A DNA stretch of 64,000 bases. Source: JAWXBA01 sp048499805. GTDB taxonomy: Bacteria > Gemmatimonadota > Gemmatimonadetes > Gemmatimonadales > GWC2-71-9. The stretch lies in contig JASNZF010000004.1 of the NCBI GenBank assembly GCA_048499805.1, positions 458,769 to 522,768 of the forward strand, given 5' to 3'. The stretch's first letter is position 1. Every line of letters starts with the position of its first letter. A program made the translations under genes and the position numbers. Of the stretch, positions 1 to 8,081 are shown in pieces. Below the pieces are notes generated by a model. The model saw only the letters and a list, made by a program, of their open reading frames with translations, ran no database searches and was not told the origin of the DNA.

Positions 1-135
1 CGCCTGACGCGTGGCGGGCCGGCCGCCTCCCTCGTAAGGATTCTCTCGCCCTCCCTTCACCCCTCCTTCACGGTGGGGTGGGTATCGTTGCCACAGCTCG
101 AATGTAAATGAACACTCACATCAGGGGTCGCATCG

Positions 136-813
136 ATGGCGGGAGGACGGGCAGCGGGTCCAGAGCGGCGACAGGGGCCGACTCGCGCCAAGCGCACCTA
201 CGAGCCCGGAGTGGAGCGTCGCCAGCAGATCGTCGGCGCGACGATCGCGATCATTGCCGAGCGCGGCCTCCATGAATGGAAGACGGCCGAACTCGCCGCC
301 CGGGTCGGATTGTCGGAAGCAGCCCTGTTCCGGCACTTCCCCGACAAGGATGCCATCCTCGTCGCGGCGGTCCGGCAGGAGGTGCTGGCGCTTCACCAGA
401 TGGTCGAGGGATACGACGCACCGGGTCGGGCGTGGGATCGCGCCTCCGGCGTGGCCACCGCCGTGGTCGACTTCATCGTGGAGACGGGGGGAGGCCCCCT
501 GATCCTCCTGACCGGGCGGATCGCGGGAACGACTCCCGAGCTTCGTCGCGAGGCCAGGAAGGGAATGGGGGTCCTCCGCCAGCGGCTGACGGGACTGTTT
601 GCTGAGGTCGTGGCCGACGCGCCGCCCGGTGTCGCGGCCGACCCCGAGGACCTGGCCGACCTCACCATCGCGATCATCCAGTCCTCGGCGCTGCGCTGGA
701 TCATGTCCGATCGCGCCTATCCGATGCGGGCCCGGGCCCGGGCCATGCTCGCCCTGCTCGGCCGCACCGTCGCACCGGGCGCCCCGACCCCACCTCCATC
801 CGCGGAGCATTGA
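136..813 (+). CDS. TetR/AcrR family transcriptional regulator
   Basis: This is a 225-residue regulator of the TetR family. The N-terminal DNA-binding helix-turn-helix covers about residues 25-75, with the typical run GLSEAALFRHFPDKDAIL closing the recognition helix. The C-terminal ligand and dimer domain is not recognisable to a known effector class. It is the first gene of a tight operon: its stop is one base from the next start, and two membrane proteins and Dps follow. Upstream there is an imperfect inverted repeat GAATG-N8-CACTC at 100-117 that could be its own operator, although this is weak. Autoregulated control of the downstream genes is inferred from position only. Confidence 0.9.
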   Translation: MAGGRAAGPERRQGPTRAKRTYEPGVERRQQIVGATIAIIAERGLHEWKTAELAARVGLSEAALFRHFPDKDAILVAAVRQEVLALHQMVEGYDAPGRAWDRASGVATAVVDFIVETGGGPLILLTGRIAGTTPELRREARKGMGVLRQRLTGLFAEVVADAPPGVAADPEDLADLTIAIIQSSALRWIMSDRAYPMRARARAMLALLGRTVAPGAPTPPPSAEH

Positions 814-814
814 G

Positions 815-1249
815 ATGCGTCCTGGCAAGTCGAACATCGTCGCCGGGCTGCTGTTCCTGGCAGCGTTCATGGCCTTTGGGTTCGTCCTCATCTACCTGCG
901 CGACTTCGCGGCGGACAAGGAGGCCTGGGCTGCGGCCTATGCCATCGGTGATCACTTCGAGGCCCGGCTGGCCCACGTCCATGGCAACCTGTTCGCGTTC
1001 CTCAATGTGGTGATCGGATACCTGCTCCTCCAGCTGCCGGTGGCGGTCGGGTCGGCCCGCTGGATCTCGCGCCTGGGCCTGGTCGGCATGCTGATGCCGG
1101 TCGGCATCCTGGCGGAGCTGGTCCTCGGGGCACCGCCGGTCTTCGTGCTGGCCGGCGGCATCGCGATGATTGCCGCGATCGCCTGGCTCGGGGTCGCCGT
1201 AGCCTGGGGTGGGCCTGCGCTGGTGCCCGGCACGGTGGTGCGGTCATGA
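815..1249 (+). CDS. Four-helix integral membrane protein
   Basis: This 144-residue protein has about four hydrophobic segments (roughly residues 8-28, 50-70, 78-98 and 105-130). A conserved-looking polar motif, AHVHGNLFAFLN, sits at the start of the second helix, and its His and Asn residues could bind a cofactor or metal. I do not recognise the family. The start at 815 is one base after the TetR stop. Its end overlaps the next gene by four bases (ATGA), so the two are probably translationally coupled. The TetR-Dps setting suggests a role in stress or membrane homeostasis, which is inference. Confidence 0.75.
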   Translation: MRPGKSNIVAGLLFLAAFMAFGFVLIYLRDFAADKEAWAAAYAIGDHFEARLAHVHGNLFAFLNVVIGYLLLQLPVAVGSARWISRLGLVGMLMPVGILAELVLGAPPVFVLAGGIAMIAAIAWLGVAVAWGGPALVPGTVVRS

Positions 1250-1713
1250 GGCCCCGGGGCCGGCGCCATCCGCTGGCGGCGGTGGCGGCCGTCGTGGCCG
1301 TCCTCTTCGGCCTGGCCACGGTGTTCGCGGGGGGGAAGGTGCTGCTCGGCGCCGACCCTGGCTACGTCGTCTTTCGTCCGCTGCTCCTGTACAACACGGC
1401 CATGGGGACGGCCTACATCGCTGCGGGCATCCTGATCTGGCGGGCCCTCTCGCGGGGCAGGGTGGCTGCTGGAACGATCTTCCTGCTGAACCTCCTCGTG
1501 CTGGTGGGGATTGCCGTGGTCTACCGGAGCGGGGGAGCGGTCGCGGTAGACAGCCTGCGCGCCATGTCGTTCCGGACCGGGGTGTGGCTGGCGCTCTTCC
1601 TGGCGACCAGCTGGCTGGTCCGCACCGGCCGGGACACCCGGGGGTCCGCACCTGGCTCCGTCGCGGGAGACGGAGGAGACAGCCTTTCATCCATCCTTGG
1701 AGTGCCACAATGA
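1246..1713 (+). CDS. Four-helix integral membrane protein
   Basis: This 155-residue hydrophobic protein has predicted membrane helices near residues 10-30, 43-65, 75-95 and 105-125, and a polar C-terminal tail. No family is recognised. It overlaps the preceding membrane gene and the following dps gene by four bases each (ATGA junctions), so all four genes from 136 to 2159 look like one transcript. Together with the preceding gene it may form a two-component membrane complex, but nothing in the sequence proves that. Confidence 0.75.
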   Translation: MRPRGRRHPLAAVAAVVAVLFGLATVFAGGKVLLGADPGYVVFRPLLLYNTAMGTAYIAAGILIWRALSRGRVAAGTIFLLNLLVLVGIAVVYRSGGAVAVDSLRAMSFRTGVWLALFLATSWLVRTGRDTRGSAPGSVAGDGGDSLSSILGVPQ

Positions 1714-2159
1714 CAACGAAGCCCAACGCAGCAACGGTCGACGCCCTGAGCACCCTGCTCGCGAGCAGTTACAGCCTGTACCTCAAGACCCACAACTATC
1801 ACTGGAACGTGACCGGCCCGATGTTCACGACGCTGCACACGATGTTCGAGGTCCAGTACACCGAACTCGCGCTGGCAGTGGACGAGATTGCCGAGCGGAT
1901 CCGGTCGCTCGGGGCGTTTGCGCCCGGCAGCTACAGTGCGTTCGCCGCCCTTTCCGACGTGAAGGAGGAGACGGGTCGCCCCGAGGCCACGGTCATGATC
2001 GGCAACCTGGTGGCGGACCAGCAGCTGGTCGCCGAGGCGGCCCGCCGGGTGATCGTGGCGGCGGAAGCGGACCGGGACCAGGCCACGGCCGACCTCGCCA
2101 CGCGCCGCCTGGATGTCCACGAGAAGAATGCCTGGATGCTGCGCAGCCACCTGGAGTAA
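1710..2159 (+). CDS. dps: Dps family DNA-protecting ferritin-like protein
   Basis: This 149-residue protein is a Dps: a four-helix subunit that forms dodecamers, oxidises and stores iron using peroxide, and coats DNA. The ferroxidase signature is complete, with HNYHWNVTGP around H31, H43, and then AVDEIAERIR with D58 and E62. These are the inter-subunit iron ligands known for the family. The start is set by the ATGA overlap with the upstream membrane gene and by a GGAG at 1699-1702. Co-transcription with a TetR regulator and two small membrane proteins is unusual, because dps is normally monocistronic under OxyR or sigma-S control. Confidence 0.93.
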   Translation: MTTKPNAATVDALSTLLASSYSLYLKTHNYHWNVTGPMFTTLHTMFEVQYTELALAVDEIAERIRSLGAFAPGSYSAFAALSDVKEETGRPEATVMIGNLVADQQLVAEAARRVIVAAEADRDQATADLATRRLDVHEKNAWMLRSHLE

Positions 2160-2226
2160 CGGGTGGCACGCACCGGAGTGTCGCCCCTGCGATCACGCGT
2201 CTTTCCCTAGCCCGAGGACTGATCCC

Positions 2227-2733
2227 ATGCTGCACCATCCATCCCGCCCGGCGCGGATTCGCCTGTCTGTTGCCCTGGTCCTGTCCGTCGTCGTGTTGGC
2301 GTGTGCCGGCGGGCCCGAGGCCGGCGAGAGCCCGGCCTCCGGGGCCGGTGATGGCATGAGCACCGATCCCGACCTGCGCACCTCGGTCGTGCTCCCCCCG
2401 ATGGGGCGCCACATGGTCCTCTCGGAGATGCGGCTGATGCTGGGATCGGTGCAGGGGTACATCGCCGCGGCCGCGCGCGGCGACACCGCCGGGATGCGGG
2501 CGGCTGCCAGCGCCTCGGGCATGGCGGCGGCGCGGGACATGGATCCGGCCATGGAGCAGCGGCTCCCCGCCGAGTTCCTGGCCCTCGGCATGAGCACCCA
2601 CGCCGCGTGGGACTCCCTGGCCACCGATGTGAGCCGGGGCCTGCCGGCCGACCAGACCCTGGAACGCCTGGGCAAGATCATGAGCAACTGCGTGTCCTGT
2701 CACAACCAGTTCCGGATCGACCTGCAGCGGTAG
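2227..2733 (+). CDS. Cytochrome c'-like haem lipoprotein
   Basis: The 168-residue product begins with a lipoprotein signal (hydrophobic stretch ending VVVLAC at about residues 18-23). The mature part is helical and ends with CVSCHNQFR some 14 residues from the C-terminus. A single CXXCH haem-binding motif at the extreme C-terminus of a four-helix protein is the hallmark of class II cytochromes c (cytochrome c'). It probably carries one covalent haem on the periplasmic face of a membrane. It stands alone, followed by a hairpin terminator at 2809-2840. The function (electron transfer or NO/gas binding) cannot be settled from sequence. Confidence 0.8.
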   Translation: MLHHPSRPARIRLSVALVLSVVVLACAGGPEAGESPASGAGDGMSTDPDLRTSVVLPPMGRHMVLSEMRLMLGSVQGYIAAAARGDTAGMRAAASASGMAAARDMDPAMEQRLPAEFLALGMSTHAAWDSLATDVSRGLPADQTLERLGKIMSNCVSCHNQFRIDLQR

Positions 2734-2808
2734 CGTCCCAGCCCCTTCCCTGGCGCCGTGGTGCAGGGAACGGCCCCTCCGGCCGGCCCGATCGTGGGTT
2801 AGTTTGCG

Positions 2809-2840
2809 GGGGATGGTACCAGACTTGCTGGTCCATCCCC
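2809..2840 (+). terminator. Strong hairpin after the cytochrome gene
   Basis: GGGGATGG pairs with CCATCCCC and an inner ACCAG/CTGGT adds further pairs, giving a 13-bp stem with one bulge and a five-base loop (ACTTG). No T-run follows, as is common in such GC-rich genomes. It lies in the 276-base gap between the cytochrome and the first sulfatase-like gene. Nothing else is obvious in that gap. Confidence 0.5.
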
Positions 2841-3009
2841 ATCATCCCACGACACCACGGGCCCCGCGGCGTCGCATAGCCGCCCCGGCACCAGGAGAGC
2901 CATCTGCCCAGAGCCCCGTTTGCCGCCGCCGCAGGGCGCGGCCGCCTCGCCCTGACACCCCCTGGCGTCCTGCCCGCTTGGCATCGGGGTCCCCGGACCG
3001 GCTGGCCGC

Positions 3010-4890
3010 ATGCACGCTGACGCGCCCCACCGGCCGGTGGGATCCCGTTGGCGCACGGTGGGAGACCAGGCGGCGCTCTGGCTCGCCGCCGCCGTCCTGG
3101 CCGCAACACTTCACCTGCTCACCGCGCGCGTCCTGGGCCTCGGGTACAGTGTCCTCCGATGGGGATGGGAATCGCGGGACCTCACCTGGCGCATCCCGCT
3201 GGGGTATCTGGCCGTGTTCCTGCCCCTCGGCCTGGTCCTGGGTGCGGTGGCAATCGGGCTTGGCGGCTCGCGCGGGTTTCGGTTTGTGGCCTGGGCCTGG
3301 ATCACCTTGGTGCTCTTTTCGGTCCTGCTGCTCTTTCCGCAGATTCACGGCTATGCCTGGCTGGTGCTGGCTGCCGGGGTGGCCCTCCAGCTGCTGCCGC
3401 TCGTCGTGCGGCACGAACGGGCCGTGCTTCGGGGCGCCCGCTGGGTGGGGACGATCGGTGCCACGCTGGCGATTGCCGGTGCGGTGCTGGTGCCGCGCCT
3501 GCGGGAATCGCGGGAGCGGGAGACGATCGCCGGGCTGCCCGCGACTCCGGTGGGCGCCCCCAGCGTCCTGCTGCTCATCCTCGATACGGTGCGTGCCGAC
3601 GACCTCACAGCCTACGGGGCCTCGGATTCCACCAGCCCCAGGCTGGCGGCCTGGGCGCGGCAGGGGGTGCTCTTCGAACAGGCCTACAGCACCTCCTCCT
3701 GGACCACGCCCTCGCACGCCTCGCTCTTCACCGGGCAGTACCCCGGGGTGCATGGCGCCGACTTCGACGTGGCGCTCGCCCCGGAGTTCCTCACGCTGGC
3801 CGAGCACCTGCAGGAGGAGGGCTGGGCCACCGGCGGGTTCACCGCCAACCTGATGGCCACCCCCATCGAGAGCGGGCTGGCCCAGGGCTTCATCCGTTAC
3901 GAGGACCTCCAGAACTCGGCGGAGGAGGTCCTCAAGTCCACCACCCTGACCCAGTCGCACAATGTGCTGCGCTTCTGGGCGACGCTGCGCGATGGCAACG
4001 GGCTGGGGCAGGCGGTCCGGGCGTTCCTGCGGACCGATTTCACCCCGCGCCTCGAAGAGGACGCCCACGACAACAAGACGGCGGCGGAGGTCCGCTCCAG
4101 CTTCACCCGCTGGCTGGATGGCGTGCCGGCGGAGCGCCCGTTCTTCGCCTTCCTCAACGTGTTCGATGCCCATGCGCCGTACACGCCGCCGCGTCCCTAC
4201 CTGACCATGTTCAATGAGGGACGACGGGCGCATGACCGATACCGGGGCGCGCTGCGGTATCTCGATGACGAGGTGGCAGGCCTGCTGGCCGACCTGGAAC
4301 GCCTCGGGCGGCTCGAGAACACCATCGTAGTCGTCACCTCCGACCATGGGGAGCAGTTCGGGGAGCACGGGCTCGAGACCCATGCCAACTCCCTCTATCG
4401 CCAGGTGCTGCAGGTGCCGCTGGTCGTGGTGGCGCCCGGACGCGTACCGGCTGGTCTGCGCCTCGCGCACCAGGTGTCCGGGCGCGACGTCCCCGCGACC
4501 ATCCTGGAGCTGGCCGGCGTTGCAGGTGACCCGCGGATCGGGGGGCGGTCCCTCGGCGCCCTGTGGCGCGACTCGACCAGCCGACCCAGCGACGTGCTGG
4601 CGGAAGTGAGCCAGAACATGCGCCCCCAGCTGCGGTTCCCGAATTCTCTCGGGCCGATGAAGGCCCTGGTCGGCGACTCGCTGCACGTGATCCGGGATGG
4701 CGCCGGCGCCTTGGAGGTATACCGGTATCGCGTCGATGTGGCGGAGCTGGACGACCTGGTTGCCGCGGGGGGGGACACCACCGGCTTGGCGGCGGTGCTG
4801 GACGCGGCGATAGCCCGCCATCAGCTGGCGTGGCCGGTGGCCGTGCCGCGGTCTCGCGCCGCTGCCGACACCGGCGGCCCGGGACGGTAG
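3010..4890 (+). CDS. Membrane-anchored sulfatase/phosphatase-superfamily enzyme (paralogue 1)
   Basis: This 626-residue protein has about five N-terminal membrane helices (residues 20-40, 62-85, 92-110, 115-133 and 148-162), then an alkaline-phosphatase-superfamily catalytic domain from about residue 183. Visible metal-site motifs are LLLILDTVRADD (D192) and TSDHGEQFGEH. The nucleophile motif reads WTTPSHASLFTG, so the position that carries Cys or Ser in formylglycine sulfatases is T232. Thr nucleophiles are known in the phosphoethanolamine and phosphoglycerol transferases of this superfamily, so phosphoryl transfer on an envelope glycan or lipid is at least as likely as sulfate hydrolysis. 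A GT9 gene follows seven bases later. Paralogues lie at 8082 and 10126. Confidence 0.85.
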   Translation: MHADAPHRPVGSRWRTVGDQAALWLAAAVLAATLHLLTARVLGLGYSVLRWGWESRDLTWRIPLGYLAVFLPLGLVLGAVAIGLGGSRGFRFVAWAWITLVLFSVLLLFPQIHGYAWLVLAAGVALQLLPLVVRHERAVLRGARWVGTIGATLAIAGAVLVPRLRESRERETIAGLPATPVGAPSVLLLILDTVRADDLTAYGASDSTSPRLAAWARQGVLFEQAYSTSSWTTPSHASLFTGQYPGVHGADFDVALAPEFLTLAEHLQEEGWATGGFTANLMATPIESGLAQGFIRYEDLQNSAEEVLKSTTLTQSHNVLRFWATLRDGNGLGQAVRAFLRTDFTPRLEEDAHDNKTAAEVRSSFTRWLDGVPAERPFFAFLNVFDAHAPYTPPRPYLTMFNEGRRAHDRYRGALRYLDDEVAGLLADLERLGRLENTIVVVTSDHGEQFGEHGLETHANSLYRQVLQVPLVVVAPGRVPAGLRLAHQVSGRDVPATILELAGVAGDPRIGGRSLGALWRDSTSRPSDVLAEVSQNMRPQLRFPNSLGPMKALVGDSLHVIRDGAGALEVYRYRVDVAELDDLVAAGGDTTGLAAVLDAAIARHQLAWPVAVPRSRAAADTGGPGR

Positions 4891-4896
4891 GCCGCC

Positions 4897-6138
4897 ATGC
4901 GACTCGCCACCAAGCGCGCGCTCGACTTCTATGTCGGCCGCCCCCTGCTCTCACTGCTGCAGGCGGCGGCCTGGGTGCTGGGGACCATCCTGCGGCGCAA
5001 TCACCGCGTCCTGCCGGTGCGCACGGTGCTGCTGGCCAAGTTCCAGGGGATCGGCTCGCTGATCATCGCCAAGCCGGCCATCGCCGCGCTCCGCCGCCAT
5101 CACCCCGACGCCCGGATCCTCTTCTGGGGCACCCCGGCCATGGTCCCGCTGGCGCGGGAGATGCCCGAGATCGACGAGGTCCTGGTGCTCGAGGACCGCT
5201 CGATGCCGCGGGCGGCGTGGTCGGTCGTGCGCGCCCTGGCCCGGCTCTGGCGTGCCCGGGTGGACTGGGCGTTCGACCTCGAGACCTACTCGCGGCTGTC
5301 GTCGGTCCTGGTCACCCTGACGGTGGCGCGCAATCGCACCGGCTTTGCGCTCGAACAGCTGCGGTCCCGGCGGGTGCACACCCATCTCGTCTACTTCAAT
5401 CGCTACACCCATCTCGGCGAGGCCTACACCCGCCTCTTCGGACAGCTGCTGCCCTCCGGCACGGTGGTGGATGTCGGGGATTTTGGCGGATGGCGCTTCA
5501 CCGCCGAGCCGCTTCCGGCGCTCCCCCGGCCCTACCTCCTCTTCAACATCCACGCCGGTGACCTCGCCCTCGAGCGCCGGTGGCCGCGCGAGTCGTTTCG
5601 GATCCTGATCGAGGCGCTGCTGGCCCGCCGTCCGGACGCCGTGGCGGTCCTGATCGGCCATGGCCCGATGGAAGTGGCCTACACCGCACCGCTGGCGGGC
5701 GGACCGCGCATCGTGGACCTGAGTGGCCAGCTGAGCCTGGTCGAGACGATGCGGGCCATCGCCAACGCCGAGCTGGTCGTCACCAACGACACGGCGCCGC
5801 TCCACATGGCGGTCAGCAGTGGGGTGCGCACCGTGGGGCTGTTCGGTCCGACCCGCGCCGAGACCTACCTGCCGCCCGACCGACCCGGGCTGGCGGGGGC
5901 CCAGGTCAGCCTGTACTGCTCACCCTGTGTCCATCATTGGGAACCGGCCCCCTGCAATGGCGACAACCAGTGCATGAAGCGGTTGGGGCCGGAGCAGGTC
6001 TTCGCCCGCTGCGTGGAGTTGCTGGGGCTGGCCCCCCCGGCTCCGGGTGAAGTGGGGCGGCCATCGGTGGCCGACGAGGGCAGCAGGTACTACCCGGGCC
6101 TCGTCTATCGTCGCGGCATGGATCAGGGACACTGGTAG
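4897..6138 (+). CDS. Glycosyltransferase family 9 (heptosyltransferase-like)
   Basis: This 413-residue protein resembles ADP-heptose:LPS heptosyltransferases. It has an N-terminal Rossmann half beginning VLLAKFQGIGSLIIAKPAI, a linker, and a nucleotide-sugar-binding half with LVVTNDTAPLHMAVSSG and VGLFGPT, the family signature around the NDTGP-like loop. GT9 enzymes act on the cytoplasmic face of the inner membrane and add heptose or a related sugar to lipid A core. The C-terminal region has a CxxC-type cluster (YCSPCVHHWEPAPC). It is probably co-transcribed with the preceding sulfatase-like gene. Its 3' end overlaps the convergent glycosyltransferase by 16 bases. Confidence 0.88.
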   Translation: MRLATKRALDFYVGRPLLSLLQAAAWVLGTILRRNHRVLPVRTVLLAKFQGIGSLIIAKPAIAALRRHHPDARILFWGTPAMVPLAREMPEIDEVLVLEDRSMPRAAWSVVRALARLWRARVDWAFDLETYSRLSSVLVTLTVARNRTGFALEQLRSRRVHTHLVYFNRYTHLGEAYTRLFGQLLPSGTVVDVGDFGGWRFTAEPLPALPRPYLLFNIHAGDLALERRWPRESFRILIEALLARRPDAVAVLIGHGPMEVAYTAPLAGGPRIVDLSGQLSLVETMRAIANAELVVTNDTAPLHMAVSSGVRTVGLFGPTRAETYLPPDRPGLAGAQVSLYCSPCVHHWEPAPCNGDNQCMKRLGPEQVFARCVELLGLAPPAPGEVGRPSVADEGSRYYPGLVYRRGMDQGHW

Positions 6139-7943
6139 AGGGTGTAGATCAACCCCTCCAACGGCACCGGCTGGCACCCCTGTCGCAACCGCTCGAAGCG
6201 CGGCCGATCGTAGAAGCCATAGGGTGCCGGGACCATCGGCTGCTCCCAGCGCCGCAGGTCGAAGCGTGCCGCCCCGAACCCGCCGGGGTCCATCATCCCC
6301 CGAGGGAAGTCCAGCAGGAACAGGCCCGAGGGTCGCGGCAGGGCGAGCACGGAGTCGGCGTCGAACGCCGAGAAGTAGAAGTCCTGCGTGAACGGGTAGG
6401 GGTTGGGTCGCTCGAGCCAGTAGTTCCATCCACCGGAGAATGCGAACGCATAGAAGGGGCGCTGTCCCGACGGGTCCAGCGAGTCGAGGGTGGCGCGGAT
6501 TGTCCGGTAGTCCCGAGCGAGGTTCTCGGGCCAGCGGACTGCCCCTCGCCCGGTCTGGACCACGGTCGGGAAGTACCGCCGGGTCCCGAACCCGCGTCCC
6601 TGCGCCACGTAGGCCCACACTGCCAGCACGGCCAGCACCCCGGCCAGTCCGACCCGGAAGCGCCGGCGCGCCGCTCCCTCGAGCGGCAGCAGCAGTTCCA
6701 GGGCGGCGACCAGGATCGGGAGGCTCAGCAGGAACTCAAACCACTCCGTCCCCTCGAAGGCCCTCCTGGCCCGGAGGGCCACCGCGAGGCCGAGCAGGAG
6801 GGCCACCGTGTTCCGTCGGGGTTGGGGCAGCGAGCGCCAGCGCAACGCCATCCAGAGCAGGAGGACCGGAGCCAGCGCCACGGGCAGCGGAGTGAACGAC
6901 AGCCGTCGGGCGAAGTAGGCCACGGAGGGACGCAGGAGCGAGGCTCCGCTGGTCAGGTGGGGCAGCAGCCGGTCCTGCGCCCGGGTCAGCACCTCACCCT
7001 CGATTGGCATCGTCACCTGGGTGGTCATCCAGATCATGAAGAGGCCGGTCGCCGCCGCGAACGTGGCCAGGGCCAGGAGCGGCCGCCAGTACCAGCGTCC
7101 GGACGCCAGCCCCACCAGTGCCAGGATGCCGGTTCCGATCACCGCGAGGACGAAGAGGTCGAGCGTGATCCGCTCCCAGGAGGGGAACCCCTGTCCACCA
7201 GCCAGGGTGGCGTGCCCGAACCCGCCCACCATCGGCAGGAGGACGCCAGCGCCTGCCGTGGCAACCACGATGGCCACCCCCAGCCCCACCACCGTCGCGG
7301 AGACCAGCGGTGGTGCGAGGCTGCGGCTCCGGAGCATTGCGACGGTGACGATGTAGGCCGATGGAATCCAGAAATCCTGCTTGGAGAGCACTGCCAGCCC
7401 GGCCCAGAGCGCGAGGAGCAGCGCGTCAGTGGGGCGTGACTCGGCCAAATGGCGAACGAAGTGGGTGGCGGCGAGGACCATGCAGACCGCACCGACCAGG
7501 GCGGCGGGGCTGTAGAGGCCCTGGGGAATCGCGGCGCCCACCATCTGGGCACAGGCGAACGCCAGGACGAGTCCGACGCCCACCAGCGCGGCGTCGCTCC
7601 GCTCGAGCACGCGCCGGCTGTACGCCACGGCGCCCACGACCAGGATGACCGCGAGGGAGGTGTTGATCGCCGTGAGGTTGGCGTGGCTGGTGCCAACCAC
7701 CCGGGCCAGGAGCCCCTCGACCCAGAGGCCCAGGGGCGGGTAATGCCAGTGGAAGTCGCGGTAGGGCAGTTCCCCCCGGGCGAGGCGCTCGACCTCGTGG
7801 GACCACCGCCCGATATCCGCCCACATCAGGGAGGTGCTGCCCCAGACGTGGATGGTGTGTGCCCCGAGGAGCGCCAGCGCAAAGGCCAGCACCAGGCGGC
7901 TGTGGTCGACTGCCGATTCGGGCGGGGATGGGAGTCTGGTCAT
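6123..7943 (-). CDS. Multi-pass glycosyltransferase, GT39/ArnT-like
   Basis: The 606-residue protein has roughly a dozen hydrophobic helices. An early periplasmic loop carries YRDFHWHYPPLGLWVEG, matching the acidic and YPPL-type loop of polyprenyl-phosphate-dependent mannosyl/arabinosyl transferases (PMT_2 group). Such enzymes use undecaprenyl-phosphate sugars in the periplasm to decorate lipid A, proteins or polymers. I chose the ATG at 7943 because residues from there lead directly into the first helix; an in-frame upstream start at 8024 adds only a proline-rich leader. The flanking GT9 and sulfatase-like enzymes make an envelope-glycan role likely. The acceptor is unknown. Confidence 0.78.
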   Translation of the reverse strand: MTRLPSPPESAVDHSRLVLAFALALLGAHTIHVWGSTSLMWADIGRWSHEVERLARGELPYRDFHWHYPPLGLWVEGLLARVVGTSHANLTAINTSLAVILVVGAVAYSRRVLERSDAALVGVGLVLAFACAQMVGAAIPQGLYSPAALVGAVCMVLAATHFVRHLAESRPTDALLLALWAGLAVLSKQDFWIPSAYIVTVAMLRSRSLAPPLVSATVVGLGVAIVVATAGAGVLLPMVGGFGHATLAGGQGFPSWERITLDLFVLAVIGTGILALVGLASGRWYWRPLLALATFAAATGLFMIWMTTQVTMPIEGEVLTRAQDRLLPHLTSGASLLRPSVAYFARRLSFTPLPVALAPVLLLWMALRWRSLPQPRRNTVALLLGLAVALRARRAFEGTEWFEFLLSLPILVAALELLLPLEGAARRRFRVGLAGVLAVLAVWAYVAQGRGFGTRRYFPTVVQTGRGAVRWPENLARDYRTIRATLDSLDPSGQRPFYAFAFSGGWNYWLERPNPYPFTQDFYFSAFDADSVLALPRPSGLFLLDFPRGMMDPGGFGAARFDLRRWEQPMVPAPYGFYDRPRFERLRQGCQPVPLEGLIYTLYQCP

Positions 7944-8081
7944 GTCTCGGTGGGCAGGGGGATCGACCCGGTCTCCAGTCGTTGGCGCCTCCCGGGGCCC
8001 GGGGGGCGCGCGCGTGGCCCGCAATGCGCTGTCGTGGTGGCCCGATGCTCAGGCGCAATATGCGTGCCCCGGCAGCCCATC

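Noticed and set aside
100..117. TetR operator GAATG-N8-CACTC
   Set aside because: The inverted repeat is imperfect and short, and a long spacer is atypical; kept only as a remark in the TetR entry.
2842..4821. Large open frame on the minus strand opposite the first sulfatase-like gene
   Set aside because: It mirrors a well-supported gene with clear motifs. GC-rich codon use gives such antisense frames throughout the window (others oppose 7.4-9.9, 10.8-13.3, 16.8-19.0, 30.6-33.5 and 42.3-44.4 kb). None has domain motifs.
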